The notes: generated by a model from the letters alone, not told the origin. A stretch of DNA of 64,000 nucleotides from Heloderma charlesbogerti (GCA_026122225.1 JANEZZ010002356.1:310001-374000), one strand, 5' to 3'; shown: positions 32,019-42,996, counted from the stretch's first letter. Program-made: numbers and translations.

Positions 32019-33347
32019 CTAGACAAATCCATGTTGGCTTCGAGTAATCACTGCATTGTTTTCAAGGTGCTTACAGATGGATTGCTTTATCATCTGCTCC
32101 AGAATTTTCCCAGGGATTGATGTCAGACTAACTGGTCTATAGTTCCCAGGTTCCTCCTTTTTACCCTTTTTGAAGATACGGACAACGTTAGCCCTCCTCC
32201 AGTCATCTGGCACTTCACTCATCCTCCATAATTGCTCAAAGATAATAGACAGTGGTTCTGAGAGTTCTTCTGCCAGTTCCTGTATTACTCTAGGGTGCAG
32301 TTCATCTGGCCCTGGAGATTTGAACTCATTCAAAGTAATTAGGTGTTCCTTGACCATATGCCTATCAATCTCGAGCTGCAATCCTGCCCCTTCAGGCTGT
32401 ACTTCACCTTTGCCAAGGGGGTCATAGGCCCTCTTTTGGGAGAAGACTGAGCCAAAGTAGGAATTGAGCACTTCTGCCTTTTCTTTGTCATCTGTTATCA
32501 TTTTGCCATCCTTATTTAGTAGCTGAACCACCATTTCTTTCCTCTGTCTTTTACTTTGCACGTAGCTGAAGAATGCCTTTTTGTTGCTTTTAGCATCCCT
32601 TGCTAATCTCAGCTCGTTCTCAGCTTTAGCCTTCCTGATGCCATCCCTGCAATTCTGTGCTACCTGCCTGTACTCTTCCTTTGTTACTTGGCCTTCTTTC
32701 CACTTCCTATATGTGTCCTTTTTTGTTTTCAGGTCATCCCTAAGCTTTTTGTGAAGCCACATTGGCTTCTTCTGTTGTCTTCCACCTTTTTTTCTTGTTG
32801 GAATTATTTGCAATTGTGCCTTGAGAATTTCCTTTTTTAAAAACTCCCACCCATCTTGGACTCCTTTTCTCGTTAGAGTCACTTGCCATGGGACCTTACT
32901 GATCATTGTTCTGAGTTTATTAAAATCAGCTTTCCTATCCAGGGTACACGTTTGGCTACACTCGGCTTTTGCTTCCTTTAGAACCATGAACTCAAGTATA
33001 ACATGGTCGTTTGCCCCCAGAGTTCCTGTAACTGCTAATTTACCCACTAAGTCATCTCTGTTGTTTTGGATCAAGTCAAGGATAGCTGATCCTCTAGTTC
33101 CTTCATCCACTTTCTGTAGGAGGAAGTTATCCGCCACACAAGTCAGGAATTTCTTGGAGGGGCTATGTTTTGCAGAATTTGTCTCCCAACAAATATCGGG
33201 GAAATTGAAGTCCCCCATTACTACTACAACATGATTCCTTGAAACATTGGCTAATTGCTTTTCAAAAGTTTCATTTTCGTCTTCTCCTTGAATGGGGTGG
33301 CTGGTAGTAGACTCCGACCACCATGTTCCTTTTATTCTTTGCTGCAT
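32019..33347 (-). pseudogene. CR1 ORF2 endonuclease-RT fragment, 442 codons open
   Basis: The longest open frame in the window. Near its start it carries VVVMGDFNFPDICWE (the endonuclease GDFN block) and further on ANDHVILEF (the D-H pair). After a Lys-rich linker it has the RT opening block KSPGPDELHPRVIQEL, DDWRRANVVRIFKKG and NYRPVSLTSIPGKILEQ. It ends at a stop after SQHGFV, before the catalytic RT aspartates. The endonuclease N-terminus is in another frame (33477-33271). Confidence 0.92.
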
Positions 33348-33522
33348 TTATTTTAACCCAGATGCTCTTGATGGGGCTAGCAAGCTCATCTTCCTGTATT
33401 TCTGTGCAGAGATATGTATTTTTAACATATAGTGCAACCCCACCTCCCTTTGTGTTCCTCCTGTTCTTTTTGAACAAGTTATATCCTTCAATTGCTGTAT
33501 TCCAGTCATGAGAGTCATCCCA

Positions 33523-34098
33523 TCAAGTCTCAGTTGTACCTATCAAGTCATAATTTCCCTCCTGTATTAAGAGTTCAAGTTTGTTCTGTTTGTTTCCCTT
33601 ACTCTGGGCATTAGTATATAGACATCGAAGACGATGTGCTTCATGGTCTGGCTTTCTTCCTACATGTTTGTGAAGACTATTATTGGGTGCTATTAGAGCT
33701 GTTCTCTCCATTGCGGTGCATGAGCCTTCGTCCATTGTTACCCCCAACTTTATGTCTCCATTCCCCATAGGATTCAGTTTAAAGCCCTTCTGATAAAGTT
33801 CTTCATGCTGTGGCCAAAACACATTCTTCCCAGACTTTGTGAGGTGCAACCCATCCCTTGCCAACTATCTATCTTCCAGGAAGTATAGCCCATGGTCCCA
33901 GAATCCAAATCTCTGACGCTGGCACCACATTTGTAGGCAGTCATTCACCCAGAGTATTTTTCTTTCCCTTTCTATCCCTCTTCTAACTACTGGAAGGATG
34001 GATGAGAAAACTATGTGGGCCCCAAGGGTTCTTGAGTTTCCTTCCCAAAGCTTCAAAGTCTGACGTGATTTCTTCATAGCTTCTCTTGGCAGTATCAT
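33523..34098 (-). pseudogene. CR1 ORF1 end and ORF2 start
   Basis: The frame 34098-33865 ends in ILWVNDCLQMWC...FGFWDHG, then DGLHLTKSGK in the next frame (33864 downward). DGLHL near a C-terminus resembles the last block of the SGNH/GDSL-type esterase domain known in CR1 ORF1. A LYTNAQSKGNKQNKLE block then marks the start of the ORF2 endonuclease. A stop separates the two pieces. Esterase identity is inferred from this one motif and family knowledge. Confidence 0.7.
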
Positions 34099-34109
34099 TT
34101 GTTTGGAGA

Positions 34110-34625
34110 CAGCAGAGACTGAACCTGGGGCTAGAGCAAAGCGTCTGCTCTACCACTGGGTGAGACCTTCACTTGCTAATGAAAGGACCACCCCTAGGAA
34201 AGGGAGTTCCAAAGGCCAGGTGCAAACAGAGGACGGTGGTGCCCATGGACAATAATCAGACTGTAGTCCCATTCCCTTGTCAAGTGACATATGACTCATC
34301 AGGCCCACTGAATCAATGCTTGAATTACAGTGGGCAGAAGGGGAGTGCCCAATAATGTTTTGCGGCACCCCCTTACCTACTACTTTTATAAGGCTGGGGT
34401 GGGTGGGAGTGATTTGTCTAAAACTGGGGGGAGTCAGGAATGGGACTTGTGGATTTCCATAAGGGCCTCCCTACTCCCCACCCCCTAATCACTGCACTGA
34501 ATCCACCAGGCTTATAATCTAGCCTGCCCTAAAACCATAGAGAAAGTGTGGGCCAGATAGCAACAAAGTAGTAAGAATTGGAGAAGAATGCATCTCCGTT
34601 CCCATCCCTCCCACCCTGGTTGCTG
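34110..34625. other. No recognised feature
   Basis: No coding or repeat structure recognised. Confidence 0.4.
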
Positions 34626-34654
34626 CCTCCTATAATGGCCTTCTTTATCCTGGA

Positions 34655-34715
34655 GCCAAGGGTCATGCTGGCTGGGGATAACGGGAATTGTAGTCCAACA
34701 CATCTGGAGGGCAAA
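34655..34715 (-). mobile_element. hAT-like repeat fragment
   Basis: GGGAATTGTAGTCCAACAC and CATCTGGAGGGC match, in reverse, the text of the small element at 4348-4415 and a widespread reptile hAT-type repeat. Confidence 0.55.
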
Positions 34716-34719
34716 TCAA

Positions 34720-35510
34720 GTTGGGGGAGGCTGTCTTATATGATCCAGCATTTGCTACCGGCTGTGCTGCCACAGTGTAAACAAATGAAGAGCAGGCAAT
34801 TATGACTTTTATTTATGTGGGCATTTAAAGTGATTTTATTGATCCTTTTTTTAGTTAGCTTCTGGCAGTTTGGAAGTGTTGTTATCCTTTTTTATGTCTG
34901 TTGTGTTGATTTTTATATTATTTGATGTGTGTTGTTTTACATGTTTCATAAAATTGTGGAATTAAAATGTGATATAAGAGTTTCACTCCTAATTCAGCAT
35001 GGAATTGTCAGTCCGACTCATGACACAGGAGTGGCAAAATGTTGCAGAAAGGATATGGAAGTTTCATAATAGCTTCTAAAACTTTCTCAACAACCAGCCC
35101 CAAGAATCAACTAAAAACCAGCTCAAACTCATACCCTGCGTCCATTTAACATCAATCACAGGGTGTTCTTTCCTTCCATAATTTGCTAGTGTGTGTGTAT
35201 GTGTGTGTAACTTTTAAAATAACATTGAATTAGGTTAACAGGTTAACATAGGTGGATGCCATCCAGATTCCTCAGACCTCATTATAACCACTTTCTCATA
35301 TACAGTTAACATGTAACAATGCTCTGCATACATATCTGCATGTTTTCATTCCACGAGAGTAGGCAAAGGTAACAACATGCCCATCAAAGCACTAATAGAT
35401 ACATACATTTCTGGATCAAGGTGAGGGCAAAAGTTTAACATCCCCCTCCACCACAATCCTGCTCGATCTCACCAGCACCCCATGCTATTTAGTAAAGAAA
35501 TTCAAGCATT
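34720..35510. other. No recognised feature
   Basis: AT-rich, with a short (GT)n tract near 35190. Nothing coding recognised. Confidence 0.45.
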
Positions 35511-35519
35511 CAAGGACCA

Positions 35520-35700
35520 ATCCCGCTATGACTTGGGAAGTCTGGTTTAAATCTTGCCCCTACCACAAATTTACTCACAGCCTTAGGCAGCCTCAGCTTC
35601 TCATCTTCAATATAGAGACAATAATACTGACTTATCCTATAGGGTTGTAAGGGTTAAATGAATGCTTTGGACACTCCAAAGTATTATAAATTTCAAATAT
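35520..35700 (+). mobile_element. MIR-like (tRNA/CORE) SINE
   Basis: A recognisable order of blocks: TCTGGTTTAAATCTTGCC (box B region), CTCAGCTTCTCATCTTC, GACAATAATACTGACTTATCC, TAGGGTTGTAAGGGTTAAATG. This is the MIR layout, strongly diverged, so an old insertion. Confidence 0.6.
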
Positions 35701-35984
35701 TATCTACAAGCCTGCCTACCAAAAGCAAGTAAGCAAGTAATCCTGGATGTGGATCTCATGTGCAACATTGCCCAGTGTTGTAACAGAACAACAACTGCAA
35801 ACAGGACAACAGTAGTAGCACGCTTTGTAGAATCAGCTATGTCCATAAAACCACAATTGAAAAGAGCCTGAGATGTTTGCTTAGGAAAAGCGCAATATTT
35901 AATATTCAGCTACTATGTAACTTTAAGAATCGGTGCCTGTTTGATTGTTTTCCTCTTCCTTCCCCACCCCTTTTCCCTTTTGTG

Positions 35985-36110
35985 TCTTGTCTTTTAGATT
36001 GTAAGCCAGGGGGCAGGAACTGTCTTTTGTTTGTTATTGATCTTATGTAAGCTGTTGTGGGAGATAATTCAGCTGAAGAGCAAATGCTTTAAATAAATAT
36101 TTTCTTGTTT
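35985..36110 (+). repeat. Possible SINE/LINE tail
   Basis: TTTTAGATTGTAAGCC, GGGGCAGGAACTGTC, TAAGCTGTTGTGGG and AAATGCTTTAAATAAATAT, in order, resemble the 3' tail of a vertebrate retroposon. The head is missing and the family is uncertain. Confidence 0.4.
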
Positions 36111-36171
36111 TAATGCTATCGTAAGTCACCCTGGGTGTCAAAATACCAAACGGCAGGAAACAAACAAACCA

Positions 36172-36225
36172 ACAAACATGCATAGGATTGCAGCCTGTCT
36201 AAACAAGCATAAGATTGCATCCTAC
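36172..36225. mobile_element. GCATGTTTAGACAG MITE, remnant
   Basis: ATGCATAGGATTGCAGCCTG and GTCTAAACAAGCATAAGATT are the end text of the MITE family best seen at 45760-45867. Confidence 0.65.
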
Positions 36226-36487
36226 GTTTCATATGGAAAAAATGTAGCTCCACCATCTCAGTATTGTTACGTGTGTGCAGCCCATGTCTGAGCAGTGAGA
36301 GGTTCCAGCACTTACACAAGAGTTCAGATTCCTGAGAAAGTCACTGGAGACTTGTATTTCTGTCATATAAAGTTTATCCACACTGAGCTTAAGATGAGAG
36401 ATGACAGCACTATCACTTCAACAGATCCCTCTCTCCCACCCCCACAGCTGTCTAAGGCAGGGATGGGCAGAAGGTAGCTCTCCAGAT

Positions 36488-36826
36488 TAGGGATGTCAGA
36501 GAAATCCACAATGGAATCAAATGAGTTGAATCCGACCTGCAGAGTGGAGTGACTTTTGCTGTGTCACGCAGATTCTGTGGACTTGCAGACTGTTTTTTTA
36601 CTTTTGGCGTATGTGTGTGTGCGCGCACACGCGTGTGCGCATGTATGCACATTTGCACCTGCGCTAATGTGCATTAGCACAAGTGTGCATTTGTGGGAGT
36701 GTAACAAAATTCTTGTACATCCTTTTAAAAAGTCTGATTCCGTCAATGAGCAGATGATGGAATGAACGCACCTGACAATCCACAAAATACAGACAGAAAG
36801 GATTTAACAAAATCCATACGTCCCTA
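36488..36826 (+). mobile_element. hAT-like type B element, perfect target duplication
   Basis: Begins TAGGGATGTCAGAGAAATCC and ends AAATCCATACGTCCCTA. CTCCAGAT flanks both sides (36480-36487 and 36827-36834), a perfect 8-bp duplication. 339 bp, non-coding. The best-bounded type B copy in the window. Confidence 0.88.
36608..36660. repeat. Alternating purine-pyrimidine tract
   Basis: Contains GTGTGTGTGCGCGCACACGC followed by GTGTGCGCATGTATGCAC. Sequence of this kind can adopt Z-DNA. It lies at the centre of the type B element. Confidence 0.75.
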
Positions 36827-36949
36827 CTCCAGATGTTTTAGACTTCAGCTCCCAGAAGCCCCTGCCAACATGGCCAAAGGTCAGGAATTCTGGGAATTGA
36901 AGTCCCAGAATCTGGAGATCTACTATCTGCCCACCCTTGCTCTAGAGGC

Positions 36950-38430
36950 TTCCTGCAGAGAATCAAAATCAGCTCTCTTCTCCTTCTTAGATCCATTCTC
37001 AGCATAGCCTGACTTCCTGTTATATATGCACGCCTCACTCACCGCCTTCCTTTGGCCTACTAGAACAAAAGTGTTTTTTGTTCCAAGAGTTACAGAGTTT
37101 GGGCCCTCCTGAAGGTCTTTGTAATCAGAGGCACTGAGTTGTAAGGGACCCCTGGAAGATAATTTATATTGACCCCAATTTTAACGGCTATTGAAAATGT
37201 GAGGTATGAGGCATTTGATCAAATTGACCAATATAGTTAAAAGTTTGTGAGGGTTTGTTAAAAAATGTAGTTCATTTATTATATACCGTAATGATTAGGT
37301 ACAAGATAAAGTATGCTCCCATGCTTTATTAAAAACAGTTTAATAAGATGAGATCAGGGAGTGGATAAGCTCAGAATACTCAATTCTATACTGCTAAAGG
37401 CAATCAATTACTTTAAAAAGTCATTGATCCAATTAAATATGCTACATACTGCTGGAGGTGATCGATGATTTAGAGTAATTAATCTAATTAAATAAGCTAA
37501 ATTGCTGGTTGTTACAGTACAAAAGATTTCACTGCTTGACAGCATACCAAATGTTTTTTAAAGATATAACGTTGGATCTTCAGGCATTTTCACTCATACC
37601 ATGCAGGGAGATATTGCATCTTGGTCCCCAGAAGACACAGATTATTTGATTAACAATTTTATTTAGAATTTGGGAGGCCTTTAGGGTTGTTTCATACATA
37701 CATTACATCTTTCCTACCCAGTCATAATCTCCATGTAGAAGAACATGCTAACCTTGAAATTTGGCACTTAGAACAACAGCACATGTCACTCCCCTCCCCC
37801 CACTTTTTTTTTAATATTGCGTAAAGCCCACCTGACTTGGTGGATAGGGGCTCTTAACCCCTCCCCCCATCCAGATCTGAATCAGGTCCCCACACCTGCA
37901 ATTTATATTGCCAAATAATGATGCATTAAAGCAGATTGGAGTTGGAATCCAACAATGTACTCATTCACAGAGACTTTCCCGGACTTCAGAATGGATTATG
38001 TCACTGCCCTCTTTTATTGTCATTCTTGTTGTAAAGTTTTAAATTATTTTTTATTTTATATTGCTAGTCCAACAAAAGGACAGTTTCTCGGACCATTCAA
38101 ATGCATAGTAGAAAAATTAAACTCAGACCTTCCACAATCAACATGTTCGTGATAGGTTAAAAGGTGTTTTTATTGTTCTTGCCATTGGGAAACATTTTGG
38201 TTGTTAATACATCATTCTCAGTAGCACAGCTCCAGGGCCGCTTCATTCATTCACTGAAACTGAAATAGACCCCAAGAAGCCAACTGCAAAATTAACAATC
38301 AACACCAACACCTACACTTATCCCCTTAAAGACATATACAAAACTCACTCTCAGCTCACGTACTTAGGCCCTTAGTTCACAAAACTAAGTGCTTGTGCCA
38401 TTTCCTCTTTAGCATTCACACCAGGCTTCA
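36950..38430. other. No recognised feature
   Basis: AT-rich sequence of about 1.5 kb without recognisable genes or repeats. Confidence 0.4.
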
Positions 38431-38439
38431 GTTTCTTAG

Positions 38440-38535
38440 CATGCAATCCTATGAACGTTTAGACAGAAAAAAAAACAATAACTTTACAACTCTGGGCATG
38501 CTCCATCAAGCCATGCTGGCTGAGGAATACTGGGA
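38440..38535. mobile_element. GCATGTTTAGACAG MITE, diverged copy
   Basis: GCATGCAATCCTATGAACG and TTTAGACAGAAAAAA, then TTTACAACTCTGGGCATGC. The right arm is degraded. Confidence 0.6.
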
Positions 38536-38544
38536 GTATCTCTA

Positions 38545-38690
38545 CACCAGCCTAAAATCCCACATTTAAAATGGGGCTTTCTGCTTCCATTTTAAATGTA
38601 GGATCACGTCAGACCCCCTTTACATGCGCTTCCTCCCCCCCTTTCCTCCTCCTTTCCCTCCTTATCTGAGTCTTCCATATGTTTCATTGT
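38545..38690. repeat. Short palindromic repeat family, copy 2
   Basis: ATCCCACATTTAAAATGG and CCATTTTAAATGTAGGAT pair, followed by CTTTACATGCGCTTCCTCC. Same order as 13195-13330. Confidence 0.65.
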
Positions 38691-38772
38691 ACAGCTGCTA
38701 GTAGGCACTGTCTACTACTGTGGACAACAGGACCACAGAAGAAATGGAGTAGCCTTCATAATTAATAATAAA

Positions 38773-39988
38773 GTGGCTAAAGCAGTGCTTGGATACAATC
38801 CAAAAAATGACAGAATGATCTCAATTCGAATTCAGGGTAAGCCATTTAACATCACAGTGATCCAAATATACGCCCCAACCACAGTTGCTGAAGAAGCAGA
38901 AGTAGATCAGTTCTATGAGGATCTGCAGCACCTACTGGATAATACCCAAAAAGAGATGTTATTTTCATTACAGGAGACTGGCATGCTAAGGTGGGTAGTC
39001 AAACGACAATTACAGGCAAGCATGGTCTGGGAGAACAAAATGAAGCGGGACATAGGCTGATAGAATTTTGTCAAGACAACTCACTGTGCATAACAAACAC
39101 TTTCTTCCAACAACCTAAAAGACGACTTTATACATGGACTTCACCAGATGGTTGACACTGAAATCAGATTGACTACATCCTTTGTAGCCAAATGTGGCGG
39201 ACATCTATACAGTCGGTAAAAACAAGACCTGGAGCTGACTATAGTTCAGATCACAAACTTCTTATTACACAATTTAGAATCAGACTAAAGAGAATAGGGA
39301 AGACCCACAGATCAGTTAGATATGAGCTCACAAATATTCCTAATGAATATGCAGTGGAGGTGAAGAATAGATTTAAGGGACTAGATTTAGTAGATAGGGT
39401 CCTGGAAGAACTATGGACAGAAGTTCGCAACATTGCTCAGGAGGCAGCAACAAAAAACGTCCCAAAGAAAAGAAAACCAAGAAGGCAAGAAGGCTGTCTG
39501 CTGAGACACTGGAAGCAGCCCAAGAAAGAAGGAAAGCAAAAGGCAACAGTGATAGGGGGAGATATGCCCAATTAAATGCAAAATTCCAGAGGTTAGCCAG
39601 AAGAGATAAGGAATTATTTTTAAACAAGCAATGTGCAGAAGCAGAAGAAGAGAATAGAATAGGAAGGACAAGAGACCTCTTCCAGAAAATTAGAAACATC
39701 GGAGGTAAATTCCAGGCAAAAATGGGCATGATCAAAAACAAAGATGGCAAGGACCTAACAGAAGCAGAAGAGAGCAAGAAAAGGTGTCAAGAATATATGG
39801 AAGATCTGTATAGAAAGGATAATAATATCAGGGATAGATTTGACAGTGTGGTCAGTGAGTTAGAGCCAGACATCCTGAAGAGTGAGGTTGAATGGGTCTT
39901 AAGAAGCATTGCTAATAACAAGGTGCAGGAGATGACGGTATCCCAGCTGAACTGTTTAAAATCTTGCAAGATGATGCTGTCAAGGTGA
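38773..39988 (+). pseudogene. BovB endonuclease-linker remnant, copy 3
   Basis: Frame 38773-39060 has ITVIQIYAPTTVAEEAEVD. Its GDWNAKVG equivalent is shifted out of frame (about 38975). A stop replaces the Gln after SPDG near 39151. Frame 39192-39575 has KTRPGADYSSDHKLLITQF with the D-H pair. 39413-39988 covers the Lys-rich linker ending SEVEWVLRSIANNK. Several frameshifts, so non-functional. Confidence 0.88.
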
Positions 39989-40408
39989 TGCATGCCATAT
40001 GCCAGCAAATTTGGAAAACACAAGAATGGCCAGCAGATTGGAAAAAATCAACTTATATCCCCATACCAAAAAAGGGAAGCGCCAAAGAATGTTCAAACTA
40101 TTGAACCGCGGCACTTATTTCACATGCCAGTAAGGTAATGCTCAAGATCTTATTTTATTTATTTATTTATTTCATTTCTATACCGCCCAATAGCCGAAGC
40201 TCTCTGGGCGGTTCACAAAAATTAAAACCAAACAATACACAATAAAACAATTTAAAATATATAGAACATTAAAACCACAATATAACAACACAACCACAAT
40301 AAAACCTAGCAGCAGTGCAGGAGTTTAAAATACAGATTTAAAACAACAAAGATAAAAATTTAGAAAGTTAAAATGCTAAAATGCCTGGGAAAATAAAAAG
40401 GTCTTCAC

Positions 40409-41662
40409 CTAGTGCCGAAAGGAATACAATGTAGGTGCCAGGCGAACCTCACTAGGGAGCTCATTCCAGAGCCAGGGTGCCATAACAGAAAAAGCCCTCC
40501 TCCTAGTAGCCACCCGCCTCACTTCCTTTGGCAGGGGCTCACGGAGAAGGGCCGCTGAGGATGATCTTAAGGTCCGGGCAGGCACATATGGGAGGAGGCG
40601 ATCCTTCAGGTAACCTGGCCCCAAGCCATTAAGGGCTTTGAATGTTAACACCAGCACTTTGAATTGGGCCCGGAAATGGACTGGCAGCCAGTGCAGCTCG
40701 AAAAGTACTGGCGTAATATGAGCTCGCAGGCCAGTCCCTGTTAACAATCTCGCTGCCCTATTTTGGACCAGCTGAAGTTTCCGGACCGTTTTCAAAGGCA
40801 GCCCCACGTATAACGCACTGCAGTAATCCAGACGAGAAGTTATCAGAGCATGGATAACTGTAGCTAGGCTATCTCTGTCCAGATAAGGGCATAGTTGGTA
40901 TACCAGCCTAAGCTGATAAAAAGTGCTCCGTGCCACTGAGTTCACCTGTGCCTCAAGTGACAGGTCTGGATCCAAGAGCACCCCCAAACTACGAACCTGA
41001 TCCTTTAGGGGGAGTGCAACCCCCTCCAGAACAGGTTGAATATCACCTAGCCGGGCAGACGAACCACCCACTAACAGTACCTCTGTCTTGTCTGGATTGA
41101 GTTTCAGTTTATTGGCCCTCATCCAGTCCATTACCGTGCCCAGGCACTGATTCAGAACAGCCACTGCCTCACCTGGTTTTGATGAGAAAGAGAGGTAGAA
41201 CTGGGTGTCATCTGCATATTGATGGCACCTCAGCCCACACCTCCGGATAACCTCCCCCAGCGGTTTCATATAGATGTTAAACAGCATGGGGGATAAAATA
41301 GAGCCCTGTGGAACCCCATGGCACAATTGCCATGGCACAGAGCAATAATCCCCCAGCACCACCTTCTGGAATCGACCATCCAAGTAGGAGCGGAACCACT
41401 GTAGTGCAGTGCCTCCAACTCCTAACCCAGACAACCTATCCAGAAGGATACCATGGTCGATGGTATCGAAAGCCGCTGAGAGGTCCAGGAGAATCAACAG
41501 GGTCGCACTCCCCCTGTCCCTCTCCCGGCAGAGGTCATCCCACAGGGCGACCAAGGCAGTTTCCGTTCCAAAACCAGGCCTGAAGCCCAATTGAAATGGA
41601 TCTAGATAATCTGTTTCATTCAACAGTGCCTGGAGCTGTCCTACAACCACCTGCTCAAGCAC
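40409..41662 (-). CDS. L2 reverse transcriptase, 417-codon open frame (partial)
   Basis: An open frame covering most of the RT domain and the C-terminal region of L2 ORF2. Motifs in order: LDLSAAFDTIDHGIL (first catalytic Asp), HGVPQGSILSPMLFNIY, CHQYADDTQFYL (catalytic YADD), LKLNPDKTEVLLVG, and the C-terminal blocks LVQNRAARLLTGT and LHWLPVHFRAQFK. It ends near PTLYSFRH, where a full-length protein would end soon after. The endonuclease is missing because the element is truncated, and the first RT blocks are in an adjacent frame (42096-41641). It has no own promoter and is probably not expressed as such. It is notable only because it has no stop. Confidence 0.9.
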   Translation of the reverse strand: MLEQVVVGQLQALLNETDYLDPFQLGFRPGFGTETALVALWDDLCRERDRGSATLLILLDLSAAFDTIDHGILLDRLSGLGVGGTALQWFRSYLDGRFQKVVLGDYCSVPWQLCHGVPQGSILSPMLFNIYMKPLGEVIRRCGLRCHQYADDTQFYLSFSSKPGEAVAVLNQCLGTVMDWMRANKLKLNPDKTEVLLVGGSSARLGDIQPVLEGVALPLKDQVRSLGVLLDPDLSLEAQVNSVARSTFYQLRLVYQLCPYLDRDSLATVIHALITSRLDYCSALYVGLPLKTVRKLQLVQNRAARLLTGTGLRAHITPVLFELHWLPVHFRAQFKVLVLTFKALNGLGPGYLKDRLLPYVPARTLRSSSAALLREPLPKEVRRVATRRRAFSVMAPWLWNELPSEVRLAPTLYSFRH

Positions 41663-42065
41663 CTTGCCCAGGAAGGGGCATTGGCCACTGGCCTATAATT
41701 GTTAACATCCTCTGGGTCCAGGTTAGGCTTTTTCAGGAGTGGTCTAATTACTGCCTCTTTTAAAGCAGCAGGCACCACTCCCTCTCTCAAGGAGAAATTT
41801 ACAACCTCCTGGACCCAGCCGGACATCCCTTCCTTGTTTGATTTAATAAGCCATGAAGGGCAAGGGTCAAGCACACAAGTGGTCGATAGGACTTGGCCAA
41901 GCACCTTGTCCGCATCCTCAGGCCTCAGTAACTGAAACTCATCCAATAAAACTGGACCAGACGGTGCTCTGAATGCCTCTACCAATGGAACTGCATTAAT
42001 GGTGGTGTCCAATTCATGACGAATCTGAGTGACTTTATCCTCAAAGTGCCGTGCAAACTTGTCAC
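41641..42065 (-). pseudogene. L2 ORF2 linker and RT opening block
   Basis: Contains FARHFEDKVTQIRHELD, STTCVLDPCPSWLIK and VIRPLLKKPNLDPED followed by NNYRPVAN. These precede the 417-codon frame. A frameshift near 41670 (GGGGCATTGG instead of GGGGATGGTGG in copy A) separates them. The codons upstream of 42065 belong to BovB, not L2. Confidence 0.88.
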
Positions 42066-42626
42066 TTGTCTTGCAAGGTAGACTCCAGCAATTCATGGAA
42101 CGAGAATTGCCAGATGTACAAGCTGGGTTTAGAAAAGGCAGAGGGAGACCAAATTGCCAATATCCGCTGGATAATGGAGAAAGCGAGGGAGTTTCAGAAA
42201 AACATCTATTTCTGTTTCATTGACTATTCTAAAGCCTTTGACTGTGTGGATCATAACAAATTATGGCAAATTCTTGGTGGGCTGGGGATACCAAGTCATC
42301 TTGTCTGCCTCCTGAGGAATCTGTATAATGACCAAGTAGCAATGGTAAGAATAGACCAAGGAACAATGGACTGGTTTAAGATTGGGAAAGGAGTACGGCA
42401 GGGTTGTATACTCTCACCCTACCTATTCAACCTGTATGCAGAACACATCATTCCATGTGCTGGGCTTGATGAAGCCAAGGCTGGAGTTAAAATTGCTGGA
42501 AGAAACATTAACAATCTCAGATATGCAGATGATACCACTTTGATGGCTGAAAGGGAGGAGGAGCTGAGGAACCTGATGACGAAGGTGAAAGAAGAAAGTG
42601 CAAAAGCTGGGTTGCAGTTAAACCTC
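42066..42626 (+). pseudogene. BovB reverse transcriptase remnant, copy 3
   Basis: An open frame from 42051 runs through FIDYSKAFDCVDHNKLW, KGVRQGCILSPYLFNLY and RYADDTTLMAE to about 42626. All main catalytic aspartates are intact here. The remaining codons of that open frame (to 42890) read into the next element. The N-terminal RT part lies before the L2. Confidence 0.9.
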
Positions 42627-42864
42627 AAAAAAACACTTTTTGTGTGTGTGTGTTTTTTTAACTGGAAATGGCGGCGGCAGCAGCCGGTCAGAAGACCGGC
42701 CGCTGCCGCCACAGAGCCACTGCCGCAGCCGCCGCTGCCAGGAAGATCCGCCCAAGGTAAGTCCCATCCTGGGGGGGGCGGGGGGGCAGACTGTTCCGCC
42801 ACCAATTTGGGGGGGCCGAATTCGGCCTTCCTGAGATCTGTGGCGGAATTCTCTGACATCCCTA
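42627..42864 (-). mobile_element. hAT-like palindrome family, end fragment
   Basis: The terminus GACATCCCTA is at 42864. The inner text AGATCTGTGGCGGAATTC and a GC foldback (AACTGGAAATGGCGGCGG with an inverted GACCGGCC core) match, in reverse, the start of the neighbouring 42997 copy. The other end is lost at the BovB junction. Confidence 0.75.
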
Positions 42865-42996
42865 GTCAGGTCATCAATAAACACCAGTGACCCGGTTCCA
42901 TTGGCAGCTATACATGCCCATGCCACAACACTGCCTCCACCATGTTCGACAGATGATGTGGTATGCTTTGGATCATGAGCTGTTCCTTTCCTTCTC

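Larger units (their letters stand above)
30792..34105 (-). mobile_element. CR1 LINE, long 5'-truncated copy
   Basis: A minus-strand CR1. The 3' end is the octamer repeat seen on plus as AGAATCATAGAACCATAG at 30792. Reading leftward from 34105 it covers the end of ORF1, the endonuclease, the RT and the C-terminal region. ORF2 is split into at least four frames. Relatives are at 11135, 58617 and 61167. No target duplication was identified, as is common for CR1. Confidence 0.92.
36458..36939. mobile_element. hAT-like element hosting a second one
   Basis: The left end CAGGGATGGGCAGAAGG... and the right end ...TATCTGCCCACCCTTG are imperfect inverted repeats. The inner text AGACTTCAGCTCCC and GGGAATTGAAGTCCC also pair. 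The flanks GTCTAAGG and CTCTAGAG are a weak 8-mer match (5 of 8). A type B element is inserted at 36488. Confidence 0.65.
40152..42065 (-). mobile_element. L2-clade LINE, copy B, 5'-truncated
   Basis: A minus-strand L2 with an (AAAT)n tail at 40152-40173, truncated at 42065. It is inserted into BovB copy 3. Only a very short duplication (TCTT-like) is visible at the junction. It matches copy A closely over 40862-42065 (about 2% difference in the part I compared). It gives the 3' half that copy A lacks within this window. Confidence 0.93.
38695..42626 (+). mobile_element. RTE/BovB LINE, older copy 3, split by an L2
   Basis: A plus-strand BovB in two parts, 38695-40151 and about 42066-42626, interrupted by an L2 in the opposite orientation. 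At the break the BovB text runs from ATGCTCAAGATCTT directly to TTGCAAGGTAGACTCC, as in the other copies. It is more diverged than copies 1 and 2. The 3' end is lost: it stops in NLKKT, at a junction with a hAT-like fragment. Confidence 0.9.

Noticed and set aside
40140..42075. Long target duplication around L2 copy B
   Set aside because: Only a TCTT-like match can be seen at the junctions, too short to claim.
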